From: Ruminococcaceae bacterium UBA7127
Lineage (GTDB): Bacteria; Bacillota; Clostridia; Oscillospirales; Acutalibacteraceae
NCBI GenBank assembly: GCA_002493005.1
Contig: DKXL01000032.1
Coordinates: forward strand, 46,733-90,222
Length of the DNA stretch: 43,490 bases
Direction: 5' to 3'
Shown: one piece after another, positions 24,131-32,858 of the stretch
Layout: every line of letters begins with the position of its first letter
Numbering within the stretch: the stretch's first letter is position 1
The notes under the pieces: generated by a model
What the model was told of the DNA's origin: nothing
The model's input: the letters and a program-made list of their open reading frames with translations, nothing else
The model's database searches: none
Program-made: the position numbers and the translations under genes

Positions 24131-24571
24131 TTATTTTTTACCCGTTGAGCCAAAGCCGCCCTCGCCTCTTGTGGTATCTGACAGCTCGTCTGTCTCAACC
24201 ACATCCATAACAATCACAGGAGCCACAACCATCTGTGCAACACGCTCAAACGGCTCAATAACATACGGCTTGTCACTTACGTTGCAAAGTCCGACGCAAA
24301 CCTCTCCCCTATAGTCACTGTCAATTACACCTACGCCGTTTGAAAGGCAAATGCCGTGCTTCACTCCAAGACCGCTGCGTGCATACAAAAATGCTGCACA
24401 TTTATTATCGGGAAGTTCAATGGCTATGCCTGTCGGCACAACTGCAAGCTTGCCCGGTTCAAGCGTAATGCTCTTCTCAATGCAGGCATAAAGATCCATT
24501 CCTGCCGAGCCGTTTGTTGCTGTTTTTGGTACTTTTGCGTTTTCTCTGAGTTTTTTTATTTTTAATTCCAT
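24131..24571 (-). CDS. dut: Deoxyuridine triphosphatase (dUTPase)
   Basis: A 146-residue trimeric-type dUTPase hydrolysing dUTP to dUMP and pyrophosphate. All five family motifs are visible: AGMDLYA, ARSGLGVKHG, GVIDSDYRGE with the catalytic Asp, ERVAQMV, and the C-terminal RGEGGFGSTG that closes over the active site. The start is MELKIKKL, after AAGGA; the earlier ATG is too close to that site. A 167-bp AT-rich gap separates it from the upstream U32 gene. Confidence 0.96.
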   Translation of the reverse strand: MELKIKKLRENAKVPKTATNGSAGMDLYACIEKSITLEPGKLAVVPTGIAIELPDNKCAAFLYARSGLGVKHGICLSNGVGVIDSDYRGEVCVGLCNVSDKPYVIEPFERVAQMVVAPVIVMDVVETDELSDTTRGEGGFGSTGKK

Positions 24572-24679
24572 TTTTACCATCCTTCATTTCTTGCAATTTT
24601 TTGCAACTTTTATTCATATTTGTTTTTTTAATTCCGATTTAAAATTATATTTTGGAAATTTAAAAAGTTATATTTCATA

Positions 24680-24703
24680 AAAGGAATTTTTTATTATTCC
24701 TTT
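24680..24703 (-). terminator. Weak AT-rich hairpin after the U32 gene
   Basis: AAAGGAAT-N8-ATTCCTTT is a perfect 8-bp stem 36 bp beyond the U32 stop. On the minus strand it is followed only by TATGAAATATAAC, with no strong T-run, so it is a weak terminator candidate. Confidence 0.35.
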
Positions 24704-24738
24704 AAATAATATTCAGACTTTTTAACATTTTCAACCTG

Positions 24739-26802
24739 CTATTTCACACCACGTCTATACAAACCTCGTGTGAATTTGTCTTTTAACATCGAAAATGCGT
24801 TAAAATCTTTAATGTTTTCCACGTTTTCCACATAGTTTTCAACACTAAACCTCAGAGTGTGGAAATTTGTGCAAAGATTTGATAATTCTTCCTCAGCAAT
24901 AAAAAGAGGCACGCAATTTAACACTTCCGTACAGTTTCCGTCGCATTTGAGGAAAAAATGTTTTCCTTTTCTATCTTGCATTTTTGAAGTATTTTTGCAG
25001 GATTTGCAATCAATTCCTGCTCCTTTTACAGGGCAGTTGCGACACAGCATAAGCGGCAGATAGCCGTAGCTTATAATACCTCTTTTTATACTGCCGCCGA
25101 GCTTATTTATCTGCTCAAATGTCATTTCAAAGCTCAGCTCAACGTCCTCAAAACCGTATTCCTGCGCCCACATCAAATCATAGGTGTTAACAAGATTAAG
25201 ACCGAATCCGCCATGAAGTATAAAACCAATACGCTTTGCGGTATACGAAGCACCGATATTGTGACAAAGCACATCTTCTATTCCGATATTTTTTACTTTG
25301 CAAAGCTGATTTTCAATTTGACTTTCTCTGCCAAACATACCGCGGGGAATTTCTACGCCAACGCTATATCCCTCATCAATCAGCCGTTTTACTTCGTTAA
25401 TATCAGAAAACAAAGGAATAAACACAAGTTCACACGCTTTGAATGCCGGACTGATTTTTGTGCCCAATGTCCTTGCTCTTACATTCTTATTTTCACCTGC
25501 ACCCAAATGTTTTTGGAAAACAATATCGACATCATTTAATTTATAATTATGCACCGTTGCCCTTGCCTTGTCCAAATCGGCGAGCGCCTGCCGTCGCAGA
25601 AGATTGAGGGCTGACATCGCAATACTGATGTTATCGTCAATGTTGATTTCAATGCTTTCAAAATCATAAGCCGTGCCGCCTGTTTTTGTAAGCTGAGATT
25701 TGCATTTTTCAATACTGAGAGGTATTTTTTCAGCTTTTTCACAGGCAATATCAAGCAATTTGGTTATTGTATGCTCTCCGTCAGTCACTTCTAAAATTGG
25801 TTTTTCAAACAGCTTTGCAGTGAATTTTCCTCTTACTGCAACATTTTTGATTTCATCCTTGTAGCTGTTTCTCACAGATGCAAACAACTTTTCGCCTGCC
25901 GCCGTAACATCATCTTTTGTGCGTGTGCCAAACATATTCTTTCCGAGTTTTGAGGTGTAGTAGCCGTCGGTAAATCCCGTGCGAGAGAATACTTGTCTTA
26001 ACATATTTTGAGTTTCGTCACTCACAACACCAAAATCGCGCTGTTCTCTGCAAGCCCTTACCGCCGCCGCAACATATTCAGGGCGTTTCATTCGTCCTTC
26101 AATTTTTGCCGAGGTAACGCCTATATTCTGCAAGTCTTCAATGTAACTTACAAGGCTGTTGTCCTTAAGACTCAACGCATATTCGCCTTGTCCTTTGCCT
26201 ACAGAAAACGGCAGTCTGCACGGCTGAGCACAAGCCCCTCTGTTGCCGCTGCGTGAACCAAGCATTGCGCTGAAATAGCACTGTCCCGATACACACATAC
26301 ACAAAGCACCGTGAACAAATACTTCAAGCTCAACAGGAACTTTTCTCGCCTCTATTATCTCCTCTCGGCTCATTTCACGAGATAACACAACTCGCTTAAA
26401 ACCCATCTCATACAGTGCACGTACACCGGATGCAGTGTGCACGCTCATCTGTGTTGACGCGTGAAGCGCAAGCTTTGGCACAAGCTGTCGGGCAAGCCTT
26501 GCAACACCCATATTCTGCACAATAAGTGCGTCTACATCTGCATTTGCCGCGCTGATTATCGCTGATTTAAGTCTTTCAAATTCATTGTCAAACACAATCG
26601 TGTTGATTGTAACATAAACCTTTACGCCGTGAATGTGGCAATATGCAACGGCATTTGTAAGTTCCTCTTCATCAAAATTTTTTGCAGAAGAACGAGCCGA
26701 AAAGGACTTTTCTCCCAAATAAACTGCGTCAGCACCGCTCCTTACCGCCGCAATTACACTGTCAAAGCCACCAGCCGGAGCAAGAATTTCTATTTTATTC
26801 AT
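24739..26802 (-). CDS. Peptidase U32 family protein (RlhA/collagenase-like), with C-terminal Cys-rich segment
   Basis: A 687-residue protein starting MNKIEILAPAGGFDS, the hallmark of U32 proteins. The U32 TIM-barrel-like domain spans ~1-300 and includes FVHGALCMCVSGQCYFS and GNRGACAQPCR, the conserved cysteines. A DUF3656-like middle region follows, then a second barrel-like part and a cysteine cluster near the end (LCRNCPVKG, CKSCKN, CDGNC). Characterised relatives (RlhA, TrhP) hydroxylate RNA rather than degrade protein, so an RNA-modification role is as likely as proteolysis. The start overlaps the zapA stop by 8 bp, with a weak ribosome site, suggesting coupling. Confidence 0.88.
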   Translation of the reverse strand: MNKIEILAPAGGFDSVIAAVRSGADAVYLGEKSFSARSSAKNFDEEELTNAVAYCHIHGVKVYVTINTIVFDNEFERLKSAIISAANADVDALIVQNMGVARLARQLVPKLALHASTQMSVHTASGVRALYEMGFKRVVLSREMSREEIIEARKVPVELEVFVHGALCMCVSGQCYFSAMLGSRSGNRGACAQPCRLPFSVGKGQGEYALSLKDNSLVSYIEDLQNIGVTSAKIEGRMKRPEYVAAAVRACREQRDFGVVSDETQNMLRQVFSRTGFTDGYYTSKLGKNMFGTRTKDDVTAAGEKLFASVRNSYKDEIKNVAVRGKFTAKLFEKPILEVTDGEHTITKLLDIACEKAEKIPLSIEKCKSQLTKTGGTAYDFESIEINIDDNISIAMSALNLLRRQALADLDKARATVHNYKLNDVDIVFQKHLGAGENKNVRARTLGTKISPAFKACELVFIPLFSDINEVKRLIDEGYSVGVEIPRGMFGRESQIENQLCKVKNIGIEDVLCHNIGASYTAKRIGFILHGGFGLNLVNTYDLMWAQEYGFEDVELSFEMTFEQINKLGGSIKRGIISYGYLPLMLCRNCPVKGAGIDCKSCKNTSKMQDRKGKHFFLKCDGNCTEVLNCVPLFIAEEELSNLCTNFHTLRFSVENYVENVENIKDFNAFSMLKDKFTRGLYRRGVK

Positions 26803-27346
26803 TTTTATCATCGTCAAACAGAGAATACTGGCGCATCGGAACATATCCAAGCAGTTTTTCGTTCTTTAGCTCTTCTTCTGTTTTTGCATTATTTAAGACT
26901 TTAAGAGGTTTGTTTGATTCTTTTTTATCCGTGTTGCTCTGCGGATTTTTCTTTTTTAGCTGTTCGTTCTCAAATCTAAGCACCGTAAGCTGTTTTTCCA
27001 AATCCTTACACTTGCGTGTTAGCCTTGTGTTCTCATTAATTGCCTCTGTCAGCTTTTCCTTGTACTCCTTGCAAAGTTTGTTCAATTCATTGGTTTGCTG
27101 AATAATTTTGTCTGCCTTGTCCACAACGCCTTTATTGCGGTTGAGCGCCTTGTTGCGGTCATCACAAAAGTTCAGTGCCGCAAGCACAGCGCAGTCACGT
27201 GTATCAAGCTGCTTGCTGCTCTGAGCCGTACTGCGTATGCATTTAACAACCTCAGCCGCAACATCGTGAACATATTTATCGTCGTCCGTAGTAATAAGTG
27301 CATAGCTTCTGCCCTCAATCTGAACACTTATCCTCTTTTTATTCAT
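26795..27346 (-). CDS. zapA: Cell division protein ZapA with coiled-coil tail
   Basis: A 183-residue protein. Residues 1-85 form the ZapA domain (KKRISVQIEGRSYAL, then DDKYVHDVAAEV and ALNFCDDR), followed by a long coiled coil (~90-140) and a charged tail ending YSLFDDDKNE. ZapA binds FtsZ and bundles protofilaments at the ring. It is longer than the ~100-residue E. coli form because of the tail, which is common in Clostridia. The start is MNKKRISV, after AGAGGTG. Operon with the U32 gene. Confidence 0.88.
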   Translation of the reverse strand: MNKKRISVQIEGRSYALITTDDDKYVHDVAAEVVKCIRSTAQSSKQLDTRDCAVLAALNFCDDRNKALNRNKGVVDKADKIIQQTNELNKLCKEYKEKLTEAINENTRLTRKCKDLEKQLTVLRFENEQLKKKNPQSNTDKKESNKPLKVLNNAKTEEELKNEKLLGYVPMRQYSLFDDDKNE

Positions 27347-27465
27347 AAGATACACCTCTCAATATAAATATCCATTTTAAATTATATAATAAATTTTGCA
27401 AATATAAAAGCCTAAAATTAAAATTTTTGCTATATATTGGGGAATAGACGTTTTTAACAAAGAAA

Positions 27466-27491
27466 GACTGCTCCAAACCTTAGGAACAGCC
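27466..27491 (-). terminator. Terminator after the surface-protein gene
   Basis: On the minus strand, GGCTGTTCC-N8-GGAGCAGTC pairs fully over 9 bp with two G-U wobbles, followed by TTTCTTT. It lies 38 bp past the stop of the anchor-L/InlB-repeat gene and fits that transcript; it pairs less well in the opposite sense. Confidence 0.75.
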
Positions 27492-27529
27492 TTTTGTTTT
27501 GTGCTATTTATTATTTTTTATATTATAAG

Positions 27530-29050
27530 TTAGTCAATCTTTCTTTTTGTTACAAACCATACAGCGCCTGCACAAACAGCAAAAATCATTGCAATAACAA
27601 TAATACTTGTGTTGAATCCTGTCTGAACATTTGCTGAGTCTACAACTTTAACACTCTCGTCGACTGTAGCCTGTGCTTTAGTTGTAGGCTGAGTAGGTTG
27701 AGTAGTTTGAGGTACAGATACGGTTGTTTGCGGCTCGGTTGGGTTTTCTTTCCATATAGCCTTAAGTGTAAGGTTGCCGTACATTCCGTTTACGCTTGTG
27801 CCTGCGGCTACAACTTCGTCAATATTCCAATTACCGTCGCCTGATACAACCTGCCATCCCTCAAAGGTAAATCCGTTTTTGTTTGCAGCAGGAATTACAT
27901 CCGTACTTTCGGAGTTATAAATCATATCGCCGATTTCATCACCGCCGTCAACATCAAACTTGATTGTATATTCAGCCGCTTTCCAATGTGCATAAACTGT
28001 TGTATCTGCTTCAAAAACAGTCGAAACGTCAATCTTTTCTCCGCCTGATGGTTTTGTGTACCAGCCGTCAAAAGTATAATTGCCGTCCATCACTGCCAGT
28101 GGAAGTGACTCAAGCGTTCCGTCTGTACCTGTTTTTGCATTTTCAACATCACAGCTTCCGCCGTTTGCGTCAAATGTTACTGTGTATTCTTTTGTCACGG
28201 CTTCTTCAAATTTAACAGAATTACTGCGAATGAATATAGCTGAGTCCATAACATGGTCGGCAGAATCAGCTATTGCAAACGACAATGTAACCTTTTTGCC
28301 GCTCTGGATTACGGGCTCACCCTTACTGTTTTTAAGTGAAGCAGCGTCTGCAGAGAACATTGTTGATACGCCCAGCATACCAAAGTCATAACCGTTATAA
28401 TTATTACCTAAAACCGCATTATAGTACTTGCTGTTATCTGTGTAGAGCATATTGCCGATACCGTCTTTTGTAACTGTGTTCTGAACATTGACAACCTTTC
28501 CAAACGGAGTTTTTGCAATGTTAAATCTCTCGCCTGTTTCGCTGTCAATAACCCAAAGTGCAAATGTATCGTTATATTGCTTTGGCTGATCATATTCAGT
28601 TGATGCAAAGAAAAAGTCAAAAGTAAGCGCTGCCTTTGTAGGGACAAGATCAAAACTTAATTCAACAGCATCATATGTTACTTCGCTAAATCCATCACTT
28701 TGATAAATCTCAGTGAGATAGCTGTTTCCGCTGCCGCTTAAACTGGTTGAAGTATCGTTAACTGTAAAAATTCCGTTTGCATAACCTGTTGAGAGCACAA
28801 TTCCCTCGTCAAACGGAAGTTTCATATCGTTAGGAGCTTTAAAATAGCCAAGCTGTTTATTGTCAGCAGCTGTTAAATTTATGTTCTCGGCAGACATACC
28901 CTCAGAAAGCATAGCGTCTACTGCCTGCTAGGCAGTTACAGTCGTTGCCGTTGGAGATGCAGATGACTCCACAGCGCTTGCGCCAATCGAAAACGAACAT
29001 AAAATTGCCGCAATCATTGTGATTGATAATATCTTTTTTATACCTTTCAT
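27530..29050 (-). pseudogene. Surface protein (choice-of-anchor L / InlB B-repeat / C-terminal anchor) interrupted by an in-frame amber codon
   Basis: One reading frame of 507 codons runs from an ATG at 29050 (GGAGG five bases upstream) to 27530. It is broken by TAG at 28930-28928, codon 41, immediately after the signal peptide (MKGIKKILSITMIAAILCSF, then SIGASA). Codons 42-506 encode a choice-of-anchor-L-like domain (~55-290), two InlB/Listeria-Bacteroides-type repeats (VTFDANGGS...FDGWYTKPSG...YAHWK and IKFDVDGGD...FEGWQ...LKAIWK), a Thr/Pro/Gln-rich linker, NVQTGF, a membrane helix and KRKID. The NVQTG-helix-basic end resembles a noncanonical sortase signal. Amber is a real stop here: gyrA, remB and dnaA end in TAG. 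A downstream ATG at 28912 would give a product without export signal. The promoter at 29097-29125 is near-consensus, so inactivation may be recent, or the stop is read through, phase-variable or a sequencing error. Confidence 0.8.
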
Positions 29051-29072
29051 TTTTTCCTCCAAAGTTTTTAAT

Positions 29073-29095
29073 TTGTACCATTTTTAGTCGTACAA
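29073..29095. promoter_or_regulatory. Inverted repeat at the surface-gene transcription start
   Basis: TTGTAC-N11-GTACAA has 6-bp perfect arms and lies just downstream of the -10 box at 29097-29102, covering the predicted start point. It could be a repressor operator or a 5' hairpin in the mRNA. Confidence 0.4.
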
Positions 29096-29096
29096 T

Positions 29097-29125
29097 AGTA
29101 TACGTTAATCCATTTTCTTTGTCAA
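29097..29125 (-). promoter_or_regulatory. Near-consensus SigA promoter of the surface-protein gene
   Basis: On the minus strand: TTGACA (29125-29120), 17 bases, TATACT (29102-29097). This is the best match to the SigA consensus in the window apart from the NifU-like operon promoter. Confidence 0.8.
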
Positions 29126-29248
29126 TTATAATCCAACTATTTCTATTCTTAGTTTATATTTTACTAAACCAAGGTTGTTTTTTTGTGCAATTTATCATAT
29201 AATAAGTTGCTCTTATCTGCTGTTTTGCATTTAATACAAACCCAAATA

Positions 29249-29277
29249 TTGAAAACTTTGTATTAATGTGATAAAAT
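29249..29277 (+). promoter_or_regulatory. SigA-type promoter of the GH13 gene
   Basis: TTGAAA (29249-29254), 17 bases, TAAAAT (29272-29277). The predicted leader to the GH13 ATG is about 48 nt and contains GAGGAAG. Confidence 0.7.
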
Positions 29278-29331
29278 AGATAGGTATAAAATAAAAAGTA
29301 ATATTGACAAATTTTATGAGGAAGTGTCCAA

Positions 29332-31203
29332 ATGCCGGTTGTTTTTGATTCAAGAAAAATCTACTATCGTTCACCGTTTGGAGCGGTTGAGCAAGGTACA
29401 AAAATTCATCTGAGAATCCTTTTGCCAAAAGATGAACACACCCAAAAAGCGGAGCTTTGCGTAAAATATGATTACAGCTACAACTGGATGTTTACAGAAC
29501 TTTTATGGTGCGGCAAGTTTGATGACCATACCGAGATTTGGGAATGTGACTTTACCCCTAATGAAATCGGTCTGTATTGGTACAGCTTTAAGCTGACAAC
29601 AACAAACGGCATACGATATGTTGTTCCGTCCGACCCATATACAAAAAGCTCTATTGAGGATTCCCCCGGTCGCAGCTGGCAGATTACCTGCTACAAAAAG
29701 GGCTTTGACACACCCAAATGGCCTGTAGGCGGCGTAATGTATCAGATTTTTCCCGACAGATTTTACTTTAGCGGCAGCGAAAAGAAAATAACCCGCACAG
29801 ACTTTAAGCGCAACAACGACTGGTATGCTCTGCCCGAATGGCAACCAAACCAAAACGGAGAAATCACTAACAGTGACTTTTTTATGGGCGACCTCAAAGG
29901 TATTACCAAAAAACTCGACTATCTCGAAAACCTTGGAGTAAGCTGTATTTATCTAAATCCTATGTTTGAGGCTTATTCAAATCACCGCTATGATACGGGC
30001 GACTACTCAAAGGTAGACCCGTTTTTGGGCAATGAAGAAGACTTTAAAACTCTTTGCAGTGAGGCTAAGAAGCGTGGCATCCACGTTATAAATGACGGTG
30101 TATTCTCTCACACGGGTTCCGACAGCATCTATTTTAACAGAAGCGGAAGATACGGTGACAAAGGTGCATATCGCGATAAAAACTCACCGTATTTCAGCTG
30201 GTACAAATTCCACGAATGGCCAAACAATTATCATTCGTGGTGGGGATTTGACACACTCCCCGAGGTAATTGAAACCGACCCTGCATTTAATGAATACATC
30301 AACGGCAAAGACGGTATTATCAGAAAATGGATGCGTTGCGGAAACTCAGGATGGCGACTTGATGTTGCCGACGAGCTTCCCGATGAATTTATGGAAAACC
30401 TGCGTAAATCCGTAAAGGAAGAAAATCCCGAAGCGTTTATTGTCGGTGAAGTTTGGGAGGACGCAAGCAACAAAGAAAGCTACGGCGCAAGGCGTAAATT
30501 TTTGCTTGGCGAACAGCTTGATTCCGTTATGAACTATGTTTTCAGGGGTGCAATTCTTGACTTCTGCAAGGGGCAAAACGCTAAATATACAATGGATGCA
30601 ATTATGAGCGTTATTGAAAATTATCCACGTCCCGTTCTCAGGGTTCTTATGAATTCACTTTCTACACATGATACTGAGAGAGCGCTCACTGTCATTGCAG
30701 GTGAACAGCTGAACGGCAGGGACAGATATTGGCAAGCAAACACAAAGCTTAATGCAGACCAACGTAAAATCGGCACTAAGCTGTTAAAGGTTGCCGCCGC
30801 AATGCAATACACACTTCCGGGATTTCCTTGTGTTTACTATGGTGATGAAGCAGGGCTTGAGGGTTATCGTGACCCTTTCAATCGTTGCTGTTATCCGTGG
30901 GGTAAAGAAGACAAGGAGCTTGTCGAGTGGCACAAGCAATTAGGCAATCTACGCAAACTGTGCTCAGCATTGTGGGACGGTGATTTTATAAATGTTTATG
31001 CTGACGACAGACGTCTTGCATACATTCGTTATGATGAAAAGACCACGCTATACTGCACTTTTAATTTGTACGACCACGAGGTAGTAATTGATCCTCCGCC
31101 GGGATACACCGGTGCAACTGCGTTGCTCGGTACTAAATTTGAAAACGGAAAGCTGACTATTGCTCCGCTTTCAGCCGCATTTTTGATGAATGAATATAAA
31201 TAA
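29332..31203 (+). CDS. GH13 alpha-amylase family glycosidase (neopullulanase/cyclomaltodextrinase type)
   Basis: A 623-residue protein: an N-terminal beta domain of CBM34 type (~1-120) and a (beta/alpha)8 GH13 barrel with the conserved regions DGVFSH, GWRLDVADE (nucleophile Asp344), VGEVWED (acid/base Glu373) and LSTHDTER (Asp447), then a C-terminal beta domain. There is no signal peptide, so it acts in the cytoplasm on imported maltodextrins or cyclodextrins. The CBM34 plus intracellular location fits the neopullulanase/cyclomaltodextrinase/maltogenic amylase group; exact specificity cannot be read off. Own promoter at 29249-29277 and terminator at 31226-31258, so monocistronic. GAGGAAG precedes the ATG. 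Confidence 0.94.
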   Translation: MPVVFDSRKIYYRSPFGAVEQGTKIHLRILLPKDEHTQKAELCVKYDYSYNWMFTELLWCGKFDDHTEIWECDFTPNEIGLYWYSFKLTTTNGIRYVVPSDPYTKSSIEDSPGRSWQITCYKKGFDTPKWPVGGVMYQIFPDRFYFSGSEKKITRTDFKRNNDWYALPEWQPNQNGEITNSDFFMGDLKGITKKLDYLENLGVSCIYLNPMFEAYSNHRYDTGDYSKVDPFLGNEEDFKTLCSEAKKRGIHVINDGVFSHTGSDSIYFNRSGRYGDKGAYRDKNSPYFSWYKFHEWPNNYHSWWGFDTLPEVIETDPAFNEYINGKDGIIRKWMRCGNSGWRLDVADELPDEFMENLRKSVKEENPEAFIVGEVWEDASNKESYGARRKFLLGEQLDSVMNYVFRGAILDFCKGQNAKYTMDAIMSVIENYPRPVLRVLMNSLSTHDTERALTVIAGEQLNGRDRYWQANTKLNADQRKIGTKLLKVAAAMQYTLPGFPCVYYGDEAGLEGYRDPFNRCCYPWGKEDKELVEWHKQLGNLRKLCSALWDGDFINVYADDRRLAYIRYDEKTTLYCTFNLYDHEVVIDPPPGYTGATALLGTKFENGKLTIAPLSAAFLMNEYK

Positions 31204-31225
31204 AGCTTTAATTTTGTCATATAGT

Positions 31226-31258
31226 AAAACCGTTATTGCAAAATACAATAACGGTTTT
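31226..31258 (+). terminator. Terminator after the GH13 gene
   Basis: AAAACCGTTATTG-N7-CAATAACGGTTTT is a perfect 13-bp stem with T's in its distal arm, 22 bp past the stop. Its A-rich proximal arm makes it workable in both directions. Confidence 0.85.
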
Positions 31259-31304
31259 GTTAAATGAAATCATAGGAAAGAAAACATTTTATTAGAGGTA
31301 CGTT

Positions 31305-31979
31305 ATGGATAATAATTTAAATATGAAAGAGAGAATGCTTGCGGGAAAGCCCTGTTTAACTTTTGAAAAAACATTAGCTGATGAAAGAATGGCACAGCAG
31401 AAAAAACAGTTTGAATTTAACAATCTCCCACCTGATGATTACAAGGGAAGAATTGCCCTGTTAAAAGAAATGCTGGGAGGTACAGGGGAGTCTGTATGGA
31501 TGGAGCGACCTGTATTTTTTGACTATGGTAAAAACACCTATGTAGGTGAAAATTTTTACGCCAACACAGGTGTAACAATTTTAGACGGTGCAAAGGTAAC
31601 CATCGGCGACAATGTTTTTCTTGCTCCCTATGTTGGAATTTATACGGCAGGACACCCTGTTCACCCCTATCCACGAAACTTAGGAATTGAATACAATTTA
31701 CCTGTTACTATTGGTGATAATGTATGGGTTGGTGCCCAATCGGTGATTAACCCAGGTGTTACAATAGGAAGTAATGTTGTAATCGGTTCAGGCAGTGTTG
31801 TTACAAAAAATATTCCAAGCAATGTTATAGCGGCAGGAAATCCCTGCAAGGTTATAAGAGAAATAACTGATGAGGACAAAAACTGTTATTTTCGTGACAA
31901 AGTGATTGACAAGGAACTTTATGAACTTGCAGAGTCAGGTTTTGACAAGGAAAATCACTTTAGCAATATGGGAGAATAA
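31305..31979 (+). CDS. Maltose/galactoside O-acetyltransferase (left-handed beta-helix)
   Basis: A 224-residue member of the LacA/Maa/NodL acetyltransferases. It has an N-terminal Mac domain (KERMLAGKPC, then LADERMAQQKKQFEFNN), a hexapeptide-repeat beta-helix (~60-190: VTIGDNVFLAPYVGIY, then HPVHP with the catalytic His; TIGDNVWVGAQSVINPGVTI; VIGSGSVVTKNIPSNVIAAG) and a longer than usual C-terminal tail of ~35 residues. It transfers acetyl from acetyl-CoA to a sugar; the substrate is unknown. It is 101 bp downstream of the GH13 gene but separated by a terminator. The stub of a HAD gene follows 6 bp after its stop, implying it once headed an operon. Confidence 0.9.
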   Translation: MDNNLNMKERMLAGKPCLTFEKTLADERMAQQKKQFEFNNLPPDDYKGRIALLKEMLGGTGESVWMERPVFFDYGKNTYVGENFYANTGVTILDGAKVTIGDNVFLAPYVGIYTAGHPVHPYPRNLGIEYNLPVTIGDNVWVGAQSVINPGVTIGSNVVIGSGSVVTKNIPSNVIAAGNPCKVIREITDEDKNCYFRDKVIDKELYELAESGFDKENHFSNMGE

Positions 31980-31985
31980 ATACAA

Positions 31986-32021
31986 ATGAAAAAAGGAATT
32001 ATTTTTGATTTAGACGGATGA
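31986..32021 (+). pseudogene. Truncated HAD-superfamily hydrolase (11-codon stub)
   Basis: The ATG begins MKKGIIFDLDG, exactly the motif I start of a HAD phosphatase of the beta-phosphoglucomutase/Gph type (usually followed by TLWDS or similar). It then hits TGA where the palindrome at 32021-32059 begins. No later HAD sequence is found downstream. A full gene was probably cut at codon 11 by an insertion/deletion event. Overlap of the break with the palindrome supports this. Confidence 0.7.
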
Positions 32022-32059
32022 TATGCACCCCAAAAGTTAGACACTTTTGGGGTGCATAT
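32021..32059. mobile_element. IS-end-like palindrome (perfect 16-bp arms)
   Basis: ATATGCACCCCAAAAG-TTAGACA-CTTTTGGGGTGCATAT. The CCCCAAAAGTTAGACA stretch resembles the terminal inverted repeats of IS3-family (IS150-like) elements (compare CCCCAAAAGTTAGAC ends). No transposase lies nearby, so this may be fused IS ends left after deletion, or a small derivative. It lacks a T-run on either strand, which argues against a simple terminator. Its left edge is the truncation point of the HAD gene. Confidence 0.5.
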
Positions 32060-32107
32060 TAATTATACAGCTTTGTTTTTTGTGTAGGAGAGCAGGCTTA
32101 TTCATCG

Positions 32108-32848
32108 TCAGTCTGCTTCATTTGGCATTGTCGCTATATATTGCTCGTAATCAACAATTTCCCAATTACCTTTATGTTCATCAGATATAGGAAATACTCT
32201 GAACAGCATTGTGCTTCTCTCGCTGTTTCCCCTGTCCTCTCTTGTACTCAGACAATAAACATTTCCGTCATACCACAGCTCATTAACATTCTCAAAGGTT
32301 GTTCTGTAAAAAACATCCTGCAAAATATTTATCTTTTCAATCGGATATCCGCACACAGCCGCCGCCATGGCTCCGCTTTTCATCAACACAATATCGCTGT
32401 TATTTTTGTCGTTCTCCGTAGATAAAAAGTTACTTATTGTTGTACCCAGCCCTATATTCATAATCTTGTTGGAATTGACCTCAACTGTTGCAGTAAAACT
32501 TATCTTGTCTGCTTCATAAAAGTAATACTGAATTTTGACGCCGTTTGAATCGTACGTCACATCACCTTTTTTCTGCCATCCCTTGCCGTTTATCATATCA
32601 AGACTGCCCATTTCCTTGAGCATTTCATTATATTTTTTTGAAAACTCTTCAAGTGTACTGCTGTAACGCATACCATTAACGTTTTCACTCTTTTCAACGG
32701 CGTTTGGATCCAGTTTGATTTTTGCTTCGTCCAGTGTAGAAATTTTTTCGGGAGCATCTGTAATTGCTGTGGTATTATTAGAATTTGAACATCCTGAAAA
32801 ACTCCACATTAAACATAGCGCTATACATAAAATCAAAATTTTTTTCAT
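32108..32848 (-). CDS. Predicted lipoprotein of unknown function
   Basis: A 246-residue protein with a lipoprotein signal peptide (MKKILILCIALCLMWSFSGC; lipobox FSGC with Cys20), a Ser/Asn/Thr linker and a soluble extracytoplasmic domain that I do not recognise. The start follows GGAGA by 7 bases; that site abuts the gyrA terminator hairpin at 32859-32891. It probably depends on read-through from gyrA or on a promoter inside that gap. The stop is 49 bp from the IS-like palindrome on the other side. Confidence 0.75.
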   Translation of the reverse strand: MKKILILCIALCLMWSFSGCSNSNNTTAITDAPEKISTLDEAKIKLDPNAVEKSENVNGMRYSSTLEEFSKKYNEMLKEMGSLDMINGKGWQKKGDVTYDSNGVKIQYYFYEADKISFTATVEVNSNKIMNIGLGTTISNFLSTENDKNNSDIVLMKSGAMAAAVCGYPIEKINILQDVFYRTTFENVNELWYDGNVYCLSTREDRGNSERSTMLFRVFPISDEHKGNWEIVDYEQYIATMPNEAD

Positions 32849-32858
32849 TTGTTTCTCC

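Noticed and set aside
28910..28930. TAG in the surface gene considered as evidence of amber reassignment in this organism.
   Set aside because: gyrA, remB and dnaA end at TAG in the expected places, so TAG is used as a stop.
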